From Geminicoccaceae bacterium (GTDB taxonomy: Bacteria; Pseudomonadota; Alphaproteobacteria; Geminicoccales; Geminicoccaceae): a stretch of DNA of 64,000 nt. The notes beneath the pieces were generated by a model. It ran no database searches and was not told where the DNA came from. It was given only the letters and a program-made list of their open reading frames with translations. Numbering within the stretch: position 1 is the stretch's first letter; the number at the start of each line of letters is the position of its first letter. This document shows positions 1 through 8,433 of this stretch, one piece after another. The translations under genes were made by a program, and so were the position numbers. The stretch covers positions 1 through 64,000 of the forward strand of contig JACKIN010000015.1 in NCBI GenBank assembly GCA_020638495.1, read 5' to 3'.

Positions 1-69
1 GATGCCGCCACTTTTGTTGCTAGAAAAAAGGGCGCCGGACCGACCGGCCCCCCTGTGGGAGAAGAAACG

Positions 70-192
70 ATGCGGGCATTTCTCGCGAGCCTGGTCGCCA
101 CCGTGGTCATCGCGGTCGGCGCCTACTACCTGATCGGCGACTTCCAGCGCTCGGTCCAGGACGCCTTCGCCACCCAGAGCGTCCGGCTCTAG
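70..192 (+). CDS. small single-pass membrane peptide (hypothetical, 40 aa)
   Basis: I do not recognise a family. The ATG follows a GGGAGAAG Shine-Dalgarno stretch at good spacing. The product is one hydrophobic segment (about residues 3-22) followed by a polar tail ending in SVRL, which fits an inner-membrane micropeptide. It runs convergently toward the symporter gene, with 25 bases between the two stop codons. Base composition matches the neighbours. It is short enough to be a chance reading frame; the ribosome binding site and the hydrophobic pattern are the only support. Confidence 0.45.
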   Translation: MRAFLASLVATVVIAVGAYYLIGDFQRSVQDAFATQSVRL

Positions 193-217
193 CAGCCGGA
201 CGCTCTCGAGGCCCGCC

Positions 218-1642
218 TCAACGCCGCCAGATCTCGTTGTCGATCTCGCCGGTCAGCTCGGGGTAGTCGGCGACGTGGAAGACCGGCTCCTGCCCGGCCT
301 TGCGCTGCGCGAAGTAGTCCTGGGTGAGCTTCACCACCGTCCCCGAGAGAAGGACGATGGCGATCAAATTAATGGTCGCCATCAGGCCCATCGAGGCATC
401 GGCGGCATCGAACACGGTCGCCACCGTCTGCATGGCCCCCCAGACCACCATCGCCAGCACGATCACTCTGAGGACGGTGATGCCGGTCCGGTTGCCGGCA
501 CCGAGATAGGTGAGGGCGTTCTCGGCATAGGAGTAGTTGCCGATGATCGAGGTGAAGGCGAAGAAGAAGATGGCGATGGCGATGAAGGGGCCGCCGAAGA
601 CGCCGATATGCTCGACCAGCGCCGCCTGCGTGAGCGCCGTGCCGGTAAGCTCGTTCTCCGGCCCCATGACGCCGGAAAGCAGGATCAGGAGCGCCGTCGC
701 GGTGCAGACCAGGAGCGTGTCGATGAACACGCCCAGCGCCTGGACGAAGCCCTGCGACGAGGGGTGATGCGGCTGCGGCACGGCGCAGGCCGCGATGTTG
801 GGGGCGGAGCCCATGCCGGCCTCGTTGGAGAAGAGCCCCCGCTTGACGCCGTTGAGCATGGCCGCCGCCAGGCCGCCCGTGACCCCGCCGGCTGCCTCCT
901 GGAAGCCGAAGGCGCTGGCCAGGATATGCCCCAGCATGCCCGGCACCTCGCCGAGGTTCATGATCAGCACGATCACCGCGAGCAGGAGGTAGACGCCCGC
1001 CATGAACGGCACGACGAACTCGGCCACGGTCGCGATCTTCCGGATGCCGCCGAAGATGACGATGCCGGTCACGACGGCGATGGCCACCCCGGTGGCCCAG
1101 CGCGGGATGTTGAAGGCGCCCTCGACCGCCTGGGCGATCGAATTGGCCTGCACCGCGTTGAAGACGAGGCCGAAGGAGAGGATCAGCGCGATCGAGAAGA
1201 TCACCGCGGCCCAGGGTGCCCCGAGCCCGCGGGCGATGTAGAAGGCCGGGCCGCCGCGATACTGGCCCTCCTCGTTCTTCACCTTGAAGAGCTGGGCGAG
1301 CGTGCTCTCGGAATAGGCGGTCGCCATGCCGACCAGGGCGACCATCCACATCCAGAAGATGGCACCCGGTCCACCGAGATAGAGGGCCACGGCGACGCCG
1401 GCGATGTTGCCCGTGCCGACCCGCGACGCGAGGCTGACGGTCAGCGCCTGAAAGGGCGTGATGCCCGCCGCATCCGTCTCGCGCGAGCCGCGGATGACGC
1501 GGAACATCTCGCCGAAATGCCGGAACTGGATGAAGCCGAGCCGGATCGTGAAGAAGATGCCCACGGCCAGGAGGCCGTAGATCAGCACATAGCCCCAGAA
1601 AATAGTGTTCAGAAATCCGATGACGGCGTTGATCGCGTCCAT
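218..1642 (-). CDS. sodium:alanine/glycine symporter, AGCS family (474 aa)
   Basis: Inner-membrane secondary transporter of the alanine/glycine:cation symporter family, expected to import small neutral amino acids with Na+. The sequence has about ten to eleven hydrophobic segments and the family glycine-rich motif VGTGNIAGVAVA near residue 95, plus the SNEAGMGSAPN motif in the second half. Length is normal for the family (about 450-490 aa). I chose the ATG at 1642 because GGGAGG lies just upstream and the N-terminus then starts MDAINAVIGFLN as in homologues; an upstream in-frame extension of about 100 residues is low-complexity and unlikely to be translated. It stands alone, with no evident operon partner. 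Confidence 0.93.
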   Translation of the reverse strand: MDAINAVIGFLNTIFWGYVLIYGLLAVGIFFTIRLGFIQFRHFGEMFRVIRGSRETDAAGITPFQALTVSLASRVGTGNIAGVAVALYLGGPGAIFWMWMVALVGMATAYSESTLAQLFKVKNEEGQYRGGPAFYIARGLGAPWAAVIFSIALILSFGLVFNAVQANSIAQAVEGAFNIPRWATGVAIAVVTGIVIFGGIRKIATVAEFVVPFMAGVYLLLAVIVLIMNLGEVPGMLGHILASAFGFQEAAGGVTGGLAAAMLNGVKRGLFSNEAGMGSAPNIAACAVPQPHHPSSQGFVQALGVFIDTLLVCTATALLILLSGVMGPENELTGTALTQAALVEHIGVFGGPFIAIAIFFFAFTSIIGNYSYAENALTYLGAGNRTGITVLRVIVLAMVVWGAMQTVATVFDAADASMGLMATINLIAIVLLSGTVVKLTQDYFAQRKAGQEPVFHVADYPELTGEIDNEIWRR

Positions 1643-1817
1643 GACGGCCTCCCTGCCAGTGAGGCGCGGCGCACCGTCTTTTTGCCGACTCGGCTCGCGA
1701 TGCGGTGTGGGCCCCGCGGCGACTATGACGGCGACGCGACGATTGGCGCAAGCCGGGCTGTTGAAATTATGGTTTGACGCGGCAGGTCGGACACAGCGGG
1801 AGCAGCCGCCCGCGGCG

Positions 1818-2819
1818 CTACTCGGCCGGCATGGCCCCTGGCGCGGTCCCCGTCTCGCGGCGCTCGCGCGCCCGAATCTCCTCCGCCCAGAGATCGTGAT
1901 GCGCCTCGGCCCAGTTGAGGTCGACCTCGCCCGAGCCCATCGCATGGAACGCCCCCTCCATGCCGATCGTGCCGATATAGATGTGCGCCAGGATGATGGC
2001 GACGAGGATCATCGACAGGACCGAATGCACCATCTGCGTGGTCTGCATCCCGCCGACATCGGCGACCACGGTGAACGGGAACATCAGGAAATAGCCGGTG
2101 ACGGCGATTGCCCCACCCATCAGCACGACCGACCAGAAGATCGCCTTCTGCCCGCCATTGAACCGCCGGGCATGGGCATGGCCGTGGCCGATGATGCCGC
2201 CGCCGGCGGCCAGCCACTCCAGATCGAGCCGGCTCGGGATGTTGTCCCTGACCCAGAGCACGAGCATCAGGAGGATGCCGAGCGTGAACGGGAAGGAGAG
2301 AAAATTGTGGGCGACCTTGCCCGCGTCCGAGAAGGCGGAGAAAGCCTCGGGGCCGATCAGCGGCAGGAGGAGGTCGCGGCCGAAGGCGATATTCAGCCCC
2401 GTGATCGCGAGCACGAGGAAGCTGATCGCCGTCAACCAATGGGCGAAGCGGTCGAGCCCGTTGAAGCGCGTGATGGTCTCGCCGGACCGCCCGCCCTCCA
2501 TCGGCACCCGGCCGCGAATCAGGAAGAAGAGCACCAGCAGCGCCAGCATGCCGCCGATCGCGATGCCACCGATCCAGGGCGAGGTGCCGCGCCAGAAATC
2601 GCGCCACTCCTTGCCGGCGGGCTGGATCAGGGTGGCAGCCCGCTGGTCCGGAATGCTGACCCTGCCGGTCAGCGGCCCCTGCCCCTGAAGCTGCTGCATG
2701 AGCTGCAGCTCTTCGTTCGATGGGCGGCCCTGGTCCTGGACCTGCGCCAGGGCCGGCTGGCCCAGGGCCAGCAGCAGGGCCAGAAAGCCGAGCGCCAGGC
2801 AGCGCCGGAGCATGGTCAT
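1818..2819 (-). CDS. fdoI: formate dehydrogenase gamma subunit, cytochrome b (333 aa)
   Basis: Membrane anchor of a periplasmic-facing formate dehydrogenase; it takes electrons from the Fe-S beta subunit and reduces quinone through b hemes. The protein has an N-terminal signal-like segment ending ALAQ, a variable linker, then a transmembrane helix (GGIAIGGMLALLVLFFLI) and a four-helix cytochrome b core with candidate heme histidines in RFAHW, VAHNFL and MVHSVLSMILVAIILAHIY. The ATG at 2819 has GAGGGAGAT upstream; another ATG at 2840 directly abuts the stop of the beta subunit gene. It is longer than E. coli FdoI because of the N-terminal extension, as is common in proteobacterial homologues. 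It is the last gene of the fdh transcript. Confidence 0.93.
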   Translation of the reverse strand: MTMLRRCLALGFLALLLALGQPALAQVQDQGRPSNEELQLMQQLQGQGPLTGRVSIPDQRAATLIQPAGKEWRDFWRGTSPWIGGIAIGGMLALLVLFFLIRGRVPMEGGRSGETITRFNGLDRFAHWLTAISFLVLAITGLNIAFGRDLLLPLIGPEAFSAFSDAGKVAHNFLSFPFTLGILLMLVLWVRDNIPSRLDLEWLAAGGGIIGHGHAHARRFNGGQKAIFWSVVLMGGAIAVTGYFLMFPFTVVADVGGMQTTQMVHSVLSMILVAIILAHIYIGTIGMEGAFHAMGSGEVDLNWAEAHHDLWAEEIRARERRETGTAPGAMPAE

Positions 2820-2841
2820 GACACCGATCTCCCTCGCCATC

Positions 2842-3441
2842 TCACACGCCCTGGCTGTCGGGATAGGCCGTCGACCAGCCCCAGGCACCCGAGCCGTAGC
2901 CCCGGGTCACCACCCGTTCCTTGTAGATGGCGGCGATGATCTCGCCGTCGCCGGCGAGCAGCGCCTTGGTCGAGCACATCTCGGCGCAGAGCGGCAGCTT
3001 GCCCTCGGCCAGCCGGTTGGCGCCGTAGCGCGCGTACTCCGCCGGCGTGTTGTCCGCCTCGGGGCCGCCGGCGCAGAAGGTGCACTTGTCCATCTTGCCG
3101 CGGCCGCCGAAATTGCCGAGCTGCGGGTATTGGGGTGCGCCGAACGGGCAGGCGTAGAAGCAGTAGCCGCAGCCGATGCAGAGCTCCTTGGAGTGCAGCA
3201 CCACCGCATCGGCCGTCGTGTAGAAGCAGTCCACCGGGCAGACCGCGGCGCAGGGCGCGTCGGTGCAGTGCATGCAGGCCATCGAGATCGAGCGCTCCTT
3301 GCCCATCTCGCCGTCATTGAGCGTCACCACGCGACGCCGGTTGATGCCCCAGGGCACCTCGTTCTCGTTCTTGCAGGCGGTGACGCAGGCATTGCACTCG
3401 ATGCAGCGCTCGGCATCGCAGAGGAATTTCATGCGGGCCAT
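2842..3441 (-). CDS. fdhB: formate dehydrogenase beta subunit, four-cluster ferredoxin (199 aa)
   Basis: Electron-transfer subunit linking the molybdenum catalytic subunit to the cytochrome b subunit. Four cysteine sets for [4Fe-4S] clusters are visible: CIECNACVTAC near the N-terminus, CMHC with CAAVCP, CIGCGYCFYACP, and CTFC completed by a later cysteine group (LCAEMC). It has no C-terminal transmembrane helix, unlike E. coli FdnH, so it should be a peripheral subunit. GGGAGAGAAG precedes the ATG. It sits 26 bases after fdhA and directly before the gamma subunit gene. Confidence 0.94.
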   Translation of the reverse strand: MARMKFLCDAERCIECNACVTACKNENEVPWGINRRRVVTLNDGEMGKERSISMACMHCTDAPCAAVCPVDCFYTTADAVVLHSKELCIGCGYCFYACPFGAPQYPQLGNFGGRGKMDKCTFCAGGPEADNTPAEYARYGANRLAEGKLPLCAEMCSTKALLAGDGEIIAAIYKERVVTRGYGSGAWGWSTAYPDSQGV

Positions 3442-3467
3442 CGTTCTTCTCTCCCTCTCGCCGCCGC

Positions 3468-6389
3468 TCAGGCCGCCTCGATGCGGCAGAGCGTGGCCTT
3501 GCCCTCGTGCATCGCGGTCACCGGGTCATAGCCATAGGTCGTGCAGGCATTGGCGCTGTCGCCGAGCACGATCGGGTCCGCGCCTTCGGGATACTTGGCC
3601 CGCTGGCTCTCACCTTCCCAATACCCGGAAAAGTGGAAGGGCATGAAGGCCACCCCCTCGCCGACCCGGTTGGTGACCAAGGCCTTGACCCGGACCTTGC
3701 CCTCCGCCGGGCCGTAGACCCAGACCATGCCGCCGTCCTTGACGCCGAGCCTGGCCGCGTCGGCCCGGTTGACCTCGACGAACATCGACTGCTGCAGCTC
3801 GGCCAGCCACTTGTTCGACCGGGTCTCCTCGCCGCCGCCCTCGTACTCGACCAGCCGACCGGTGGTCAGGATGATCGGATAGGAGCCGGCCGTCCCCTCC
3901 TTCACCGCCTGCGCCTGGATCGTGTGGCCGATATTCATGACGCGGAAATCGCGCTTGTCCTCATAGGTCTGGTACTCGGCGACCAGCTCCGGCCTGGGGC
4001 TGTAGATCGGCTCGCGATGCACCGGCACCGGGTCCGGCAGGTTCCAGGCCACGGCCCGGGCCTTGGCGTTGCCGTAGGGCACGCAGCCATGCGCCATCGA
4101 GACCCGCTGGATGCCGCCCGAGAGATCGATGGCCCAGGAGACGCTGTCCGGGTCGTCGCCGCCGATCTTCTGGATGGTCGCCAGCTCCTCGGCCGTGAGA
4201 TCGCCGTCCCACCCCAGCGTCTTGAGGATGCCGTAGGTGAACTCGGGATAGCCGTCCTCGATCTCCGAGCCCTTGGACCAGCTCCCCTCGGCGAGCAGCG
4301 TCTCGCCGTCGCGCTCGACGCCGAAGCGGGCGCGGAACGTGCCGCCGCCGTTCATCACGTGCTCGTGCGTGTTGTAGAGGATGTGCGTGCCCGGATGCTT
4401 GATCTCCGGCGTGCCGAAGCACGGCCAGGGCAGGCCGTAGACTTCGCCCTCGACCGGTGTGCCGGGCTTGCCGCGCAGGCTCACCATGTCGAAGTCGCCT
4501 TGGTGCTCCATGTGCTGCTTGAGCCGCTCCGGCGACTGGCCGGTATAGCCGATCGACCAGGTGCCGCGGTTGATCTCGCGCAGGATGTCCTCGGCGAGCG
4601 GTGCCGTGCCGTCCACCTGGATATGCTTGAACATCTGCTCCTCGATGCCGAGCCGCTTCGAGAGCAGGTACATCGCCTCGTAGTCGTTCTTCGATTCGAA
4701 CAGCGGCTCGACGATCTGGTTGCCCCACTGGAGCGAGCGGTTCGACGCGGTGCGCGAGCCATTGCACTCGAACTGTGTGCAGATCGGCAGGAGATAGGTG
4801 CCGTCCTTGCGCTCGGAGACCGCGGCGAAGGTGGTGGGGTGCGGATCCGCCACGACCAGCAGGTCGAGCGCCTCGAGCCCGGCGCGCATCTCCGGCATGC
4901 GCGGCACCGTGTTGCCGCCATGGCCGAAGACCACCATGCCCCGGAGCCGATCGGGCTGGTCCACGTCGGCCGGATCCGCCAGGACCGCGTCGAACCAGCG
5001 GGTGGTGGGAATGCCCTTGGCCTCCATCAGCTTCTGCTTGTCCTCGACCGTCATGCCGGCCTTGCCGAAGCGGTCGCGGACCCACTCGTAATCGAGGTCC
5101 CAGACCCTGGACCAGTGCCGCCAGGCCCGCTCCGACAGCCCGTAATAGGCCGGCAAGGAGGTCACATCGAGGCCGAGATCGGTCGCACCCTGGACGTTGC
5201 AATGGCCGCGGAAGATGTTGGCCCCGCCGCCCTCGATGCCGATATTGCCGAGTGCCAGCTGCAGGATCGAGAGGGCGCGCACATTGGCCGTGCCGACCGT
5301 GTGCTGGGTGACGCCCATGCACCAGATCAGGGTCGACGGCTTCTGCGTCGCCATGATCCGGGCGATCTCCGCGACCTGCGCTCCCGGCACGCCGGTCACC
5401 CGCTCGACCTCGGCCGGATGCCACTTCGCCACCTCGGCCCGGATCTGGTCCATGCCGTGGACCCGCTGGGCGATGTACTCCTTGTCCTCGAGGCCGTTCT
5501 CGAAGATGTGCCAGAGCATGCCCCAAACCAGGGGAATGTCGGTGCCCGGCCGCAGCCGCACGTAGTGCGTGGCATGCGCCGCCGTCCGCGTGAAGCGCGG
5601 GTCGCAGACGATCATCGGCGCCTGGTTCAGCTCCTTGCCGCGCAGCACGTGCTGCAGCGAGACGGGGTGCGCCTCGGCCGGGTTGCCGCCGATGATCATG
5701 ATCGCCTTGGAATTGGCGATGTCGTTGTAGGAATTGGTCATCGCCCCGTAGCCCCAGGTGTTGGCGACACCCGCGACCGTGGTCGAGTGGCAGATCCGCG
5801 CCTGGTGGTCGACCGAGTTGGTGCCCCACATCGCGGCGAGCTTGCGGAAGAGATAGGAGCCCTCGTTCGAGAATTTCGCCGACCCCAGCCAGAAGACGCT
5901 GTCCGGCCCGGATTCCTCGCGCAGCTCCTCGAGCTTGGCGCCGATCTCGTCGATCGCCTGCTCCCAGCTCAGCCGCTGCCACTCGCCGCCGGAGAGCTTC
6001 ATCGGGTATTTCAGCCGGCGATCGCCGTGCGCGATCTCGCGCACCGACGCACCCTTGGCGCAATGCGTGCCGCGATTGATGGGGCTCGCCCAGGCCGGCT
6101 CCTGCCCGACCCAGACCCCGTTCTGCACCTCGGCGGTGACCGTGCAGCCGACCGAGCAGTGGGTGCAGATGTTCTTCTTGATCTCGATCGGGACGCCGGG
6201 CTGCATCGGCCCGGCCTCGGCCTTCCTGACCGTGGCGAGCGGCACGGCACCCAGGGCGGCGAGGCCGCCAGCGGCGACACCCGACTTCCGCAGGAACGCA
6301 CGGCGATCGACGGTCGCCGAGCCGGCCGCAGCCAGCACCCCGGCCAGACCGGTCTTGCTCGATACCCCGGCACGACGCTTCTGCAACAT
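3468..6389 (-). CDS. fdhA: formate dehydrogenase alpha subunit, molybdopterin, Tat-exported (973 aa)
   Basis: Catalytic subunit oxidising formate to CO2 at a bis-MGD molybdenum (or tungsten) centre. A twin-arginine leader DRRAFLRKSG occupies residues 28-37 after an unusually long n-region, then a hydrophobic stretch, so the enzyme is exported folded to the periplasm. The [4Fe-4S] cysteines are C75, C78, C82 and C110. The metal ligand is Cys200 followed by His201 (ARICHSTT); E. coli FdnG/FdoG have selenocysteine here, so no SECIS element is needed. The C-terminal molydopterin-dinucleotide-binding domain is intact. Length is typical. It lies between the small Tat protein gene and fdhB, consistent with one operon. 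Confidence 0.96.
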   Translation of the reverse strand: MLQKRRAGVSSKTGLAGVLAAAGSATVDRRAFLRKSGVAAGGLAALGAVPLATVRKAEAGPMQPGVPIEIKKNICTHCSVGCTVTAEVQNGVWVGQEPAWASPINRGTHCAKGASVREIAHGDRRLKYPMKLSGGEWQRLSWEQAIDEIGAKLEELREESGPDSVFWLGSAKFSNEGSYLFRKLAAMWGTNSVDHQARICHSTTVAGVANTWGYGAMTNSYNDIANSKAIMIIGGNPAEAHPVSLQHVLRGKELNQAPMIVCDPRFTRTAAHATHYVRLRPGTDIPLVWGMLWHIFENGLEDKEYIAQRVHGMDQIRAEVAKWHPAEVERVTGVPGAQVAEIARIMATQKPSTLIWCMGVTQHTVGTANVRALSILQLALGNIGIEGGGANIFRGHCNVQGATDLGLDVTSLPAYYGLSERAWRHWSRVWDLDYEWVRDRFGKAGMTVEDKQKLMEAKGIPTTRWFDAVLADPADVDQPDRLRGMVVFGHGGNTVPRMPEMRAGLEALDLLVVADPHPTTFAAVSERKDGTYLLPICTQFECNGSRTASNRSLQWGNQIVEPLFESKNDYEAMYLLSKRLGIEEQMFKHIQVDGTAPLAEDILREINRGTWSIGYTGQSPERLKQHMEHQGDFDMVSLRGKPGTPVEGEVYGLPWPCFGTPEIKHPGTHILYNTHEHVMNGGGTFRARFGVERDGETLLAEGSWSKGSEIEDGYPEFTYGILKTLGWDGDLTAEELATIQKIGGDDPDSVSWAIDLSGGIQRVSMAHGCVPYGNAKARAVAWNLPDPVPVHREPIYSPRPELVAEYQTYEDKRDFRVMNIGHTIQAQAVKEGTAGSYPIILTTGRLVEYEGGGEETRSNKWLAELQQSMFVEVNRADAARLGVKDGGMVWVYGPAEGKVRVKALVTNRVGEGVAFMPFHFSGYWEGESQRAKYPEGADPIVLGDSANACTTYGYDPVTAMHEGKATLCRIEAA

Positions 6390-6406
6390 GGCCCTCGTCC
6401 TCCCCG

Positions 6407-6622
6407 TCAGTACCGGTTGGTCTGGTAGTAGGTCTTGACGTGGTCGGTTTCCTGGTAGCGCGTCTTGCGCTGCTCCTCGCCCGATTCCGCCGCCCGGGCC
6501 CCGCCACCGAGCACCGCCGGGACGACCAGCGCGGCCCCCGCGGCACCGCCGGCCGCCGCCTTGAAGAAGCCGCGCCGGGCCGGCGAGGCCGGGGCTTCGG
6601 TGTTGGCAGGGCTCTTGGCCAT
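6407..6622 (-). CDS. small Tat-leader protein of the fdh operon (71 aa)
   Basis: A short protein common at this position in proteobacterial fdh operons. Residues 14-45 form a Tat-like leader: PARRGFFKAAAGG, a hydrophobic run, then a GGARAAE cleavage region. Only about 25 charged residues remain after cleavage, ending in HVKTYYQTNRY. GGGAG lies upstream of the ATG and fdhA starts 17 bases after its stop. Its role is not established; a plausible one (inference) is assisting assembly or export of FdhA. It is too small to be a catalytic subunit. Confidence 0.85.
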   Translation of the reverse strand: MAKSPANTEAPASPARRGFFKAAAGGAAGAALVVPAVLGGGARAAESGEEQRKTRYQETDHVKTYYQTNRY

Positions 6623-6654
6623 GGGTCGTCTCCCTCGGTTGCGCCGGTCCGGCA

Positions 6655-7260
6655 TCACGCCGCCAGCGCGTAGGCTGTCGTCTCGATCTCGATCAGGTGC
6701 CGGCCGAGCGCGCCGACCGGCCGGTAGAACCGGGCGGCCTCGGCAACCTCCAGGTCGGCGAAGAAGCGTCCGGCCCAGGGGGCGATGTGGCGCTCGAAGA
6801 AGCGCTGCTGTGCGGCCGCGTCGGCGGCGAAGTCGCCGGCGATCAGCCCGGCCATGCTCTCCGCCAGGGACGCGATGTGGTCCTCGGGCTCGGCCAGGCC
6901 CGGCGTGCGGGCGATGCCGAGCCCGGCCATGTCGCCACGCAGGCGCGCCAGCGGCTTCTCGTGCAGGAAACCCGTCAGATAGTAGGAGGCGTAGGGGACG
7001 AGCTCGCCGCGGGCGAGACCGATGAAGAGGTCGTGGTGCTCGCGCGCCAGCAGCACCGGGTCGGCGGAACGGGCGAGACCCGCCAGCTCGCCGAGCGTCG
7101 ACCCCAGAGGCGACGGGTCGCCCTGGAGGCCGGCGATCAGCCGCAGCGTCGCCGCATCGGGTGCAGCACGCAGGCAAAGGCCGAGCAGCAGCCACAGCCG
7201 CGCCCGTGCCAGCTCGACGTCGCCTGCCGCCCCGTTCGCCATGTTGCCCGGCTCGCTCAT
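6655..7260 (-). CDS. TorD-family molybdoenzyme chaperone for formate dehydrogenase (201 aa)
   Basis: Cytoplasmic all-helical chaperone of the TorD/DmsD family, which binds Tat leaders and holds molybdoenzymes for cofactor loading. The family core motif is visible as PYASYYLTGFLHEKP, with an EPEDHIA motif downstream. Length is normal. GGGAGG sits just ahead of the ATG. It is the first gene after the promoter at about 7329-7356 and is followed by the small Tat protein and fdhA, so FdhA is its likely client. A second, divergent TorD paralogue lies in the tor operon. Confidence 0.9.
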   Translation of the reverse strand: MSEPGNMANGAAGDVELARARLWLLLGLCLRAAPDAATLRLIAGLQGDPSPLGSTLGELAGLARSADPVLLAREHHDLFIGLARGELVPYASYYLTGFLHEKPLARLRGDMAGLGIARTPGLAEPEDHIASLAESMAGLIAGDFAADAAAQQRFFERHIAPWAGRFFADLEVAEAARFYRPVGALGRHLIEIETTAYALAA

Positions 7261-7328
7261 CGACCTCCCGACCGGCCGCCCCGCCGGTCATCCGCCGGCC
7301 AGGCAACCTGAAGCTATTCTGCTTTTGA

Positions 7329-7356
7329 AGTCTAGACCCGCTTTCCGCAGTGACAA
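7329..7356 (-). promoter_or_regulatory. sigma70-like promoter of the fdh structural operon
   Basis: On the minus strand TTGTCA (7356-7351) and TAGACT (7334-7329) are separated by 16 bases. This lies in the only gap of the whole fdh gene string and points into torD-fdhA-fdhB-fdoI, with a leader of roughly 65 bases. The hexamers match consensus at 5/6 and 4/6 positions. It is an inference from sequence only. Confidence 0.5.
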
Positions 7357-7373
7357 GCGCGAAACGTGCAGCG

Positions 7374-7931
7374 TCAGCGCGGCGTGGCCCCGCCATGGCG
7401 TCGCCGCGCCACCGGTTCCGGCTCCCACTCCGGCCCGGAGGCCTCCGGCTCCACCGGCAGCGCCGCCGGCCGCTCGCCCTCCTCGGCCACGACATGCTCC
7501 GTCGGCGCCGCCTCAGGATCTTCCGCTGAAGCAGGCTCGGCCGCCGGCCGGCGCAGCCGGGCGAGCAGCCGCTCGGCCGCCTGCCTCGCATCATCGGTCG
7601 GCGAGATTGCCCCGTAGCCCGGCGCGTTGAAGTCCCAGTCGTAGTCGGCGACCTCGCGAAAGCCCTTGATCTTCGGGTCGACCGTCCAGATCCGCCGCAG
7701 CGCCGCCCGGCGCAGCGCCGCGGGCACACCCTTCCGGAGGAAGGCCGCGATGTCGCTGCCCGGCCCCAGGCTCTCGACCGGCGGCAGGCTCGCCGGGTCG
7801 AAATCCGGCTCCGGCTCCGCCGCCTCGGACTCGACCGGAAGCGGCACAGCCTCGCTCGGCGCCTCCCGCGCCTGCGCCTGCCGCTTGCGCTCGGACCAGC
7901 GGGCGAGGAACGGGCGCTCCTCCTCAGCCAT
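7374..7931 (-). CDS. DUF3306 domain protein, formate dehydrogenase accessory (185 aa)
   Basis: Matches what I know of DUF3306: a charged N-terminus beginning MAEEERPFLARWSERKRQ, an acidic/proline-rich linker, and a conserved core around FLRKGVPAALRRAALRRIW and DYDWDFNAPGYG. The C-terminal third is low-complexity (Glu, Ala, Pro). No catalytic residues are evident. Its ATG lies inside the end of the DUF3305 gene (8-base overlap), so the two are likely translationally coupled. These families recur next to formate dehydrogenase genes, suggesting a role in FDH maturation; the biochemistry is unknown. Confidence 0.85.
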   Translation of the reverse strand: MAEEERPFLARWSERKRQAQAREAPSEAVPLPVESEAAEPEPDFDPASLPPVESLGPGSDIAAFLRKGVPAALRRAALRRIWTVDPKIKGFREVADYDWDFNAPGYGAISPTDDARQAAERLLARLRRPAAEPASAEDPEAAPTEHVVAEEGERPAALPVEPEASGPEWEPEPVARRRHGGATPR

Positions 7932-8427
7932 CCTCGCCCCCCCCGCGCCGGCCGACCGCCAGCGCCTCCGGATCGGCCCGGTCGCGCCGCCGCTTGTGGC
8001 GCTGCCGCTCGACATGATGCCGGGCAACGAAAGGCTCGAGCCAGGCGCGCACCGCATCCGGCATCGCCACCATCTCGACCAGATCGTCGCCGGTATCCGC
8101 ATGGGCATGCGCCTCGCCCGCATCGACCGTGGCCAGCAGCAGCCGCCAGCCCGGCGGGGTGGCGGCGCGGCGCAGCACCACCCACACGCTCGGCACGGCC
8201 GCCCCCAGATTGTGCGCCAGCGGCTCCGTCTCGCCCGAATGGACGACCAGCTCGGCCACGCCGGCGAAAAAGCGCGTCGCCCCCCCGCCCTCGGCCAGCA
8301 CCGTCCAGGCCGGCGTCGCCGGTGCGCCGGGCAGCACCTCGACCGCCCGCCAGACATGGCTCGCCCAGCGCGAGCCGGCCGGCCGCCGCTCGACGATCAC
8401 CGCCACGCTCATCCGATCAGTCGCCAT
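7924..8427 (-). CDS. DUF3305 domain protein, formate dehydrogenase accessory (167 aa)
   Basis: Begins with the pattern SVAVIVERRPAGSRWASHVWRAVEVLPG that I associate with DUF3305, and continues with an alternating beta pattern and a basic C-terminus (RHHVERQRHKRRRDRAD). No transmembrane segment or metal motif is visible. It follows the DUF6352 gene by 6 bases and overlaps the DUF3306 gene by 8. Function is unknown; its context implies assembly of formate dehydrogenase. Confidence 0.85.
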   Translation of the reverse strand: MATDRMSVAVIVERRPAGSRWASHVWRAVEVLPGAPATPAWTVLAEGGGATRFFAGVAELVVHSGETEPLAHNLGAAVPSVWVVLRRAATPPGWRLLLATVDAGEAHAHADTGDDLVEMVAMPDAVRAWLEPFVARHHVERQRHKRRRDRADPEALAVGRRGGGEDG

Positions 8428-8433
8428 GCCCCC

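Noticed and set aside
5760..5800. Selenocysteine codon in fdhA
   Set aside because: The position equivalent to selenocysteine reads Cys200 and no in-frame TGA occurs.
3507..6428. 973-codon open frame on the plus strand opposite fdhA
   Set aside because: It mirrors the real fdhA gene, is rich in Arg, Ala, Gly and His, and has no family pattern; it is a by-product of high GC.
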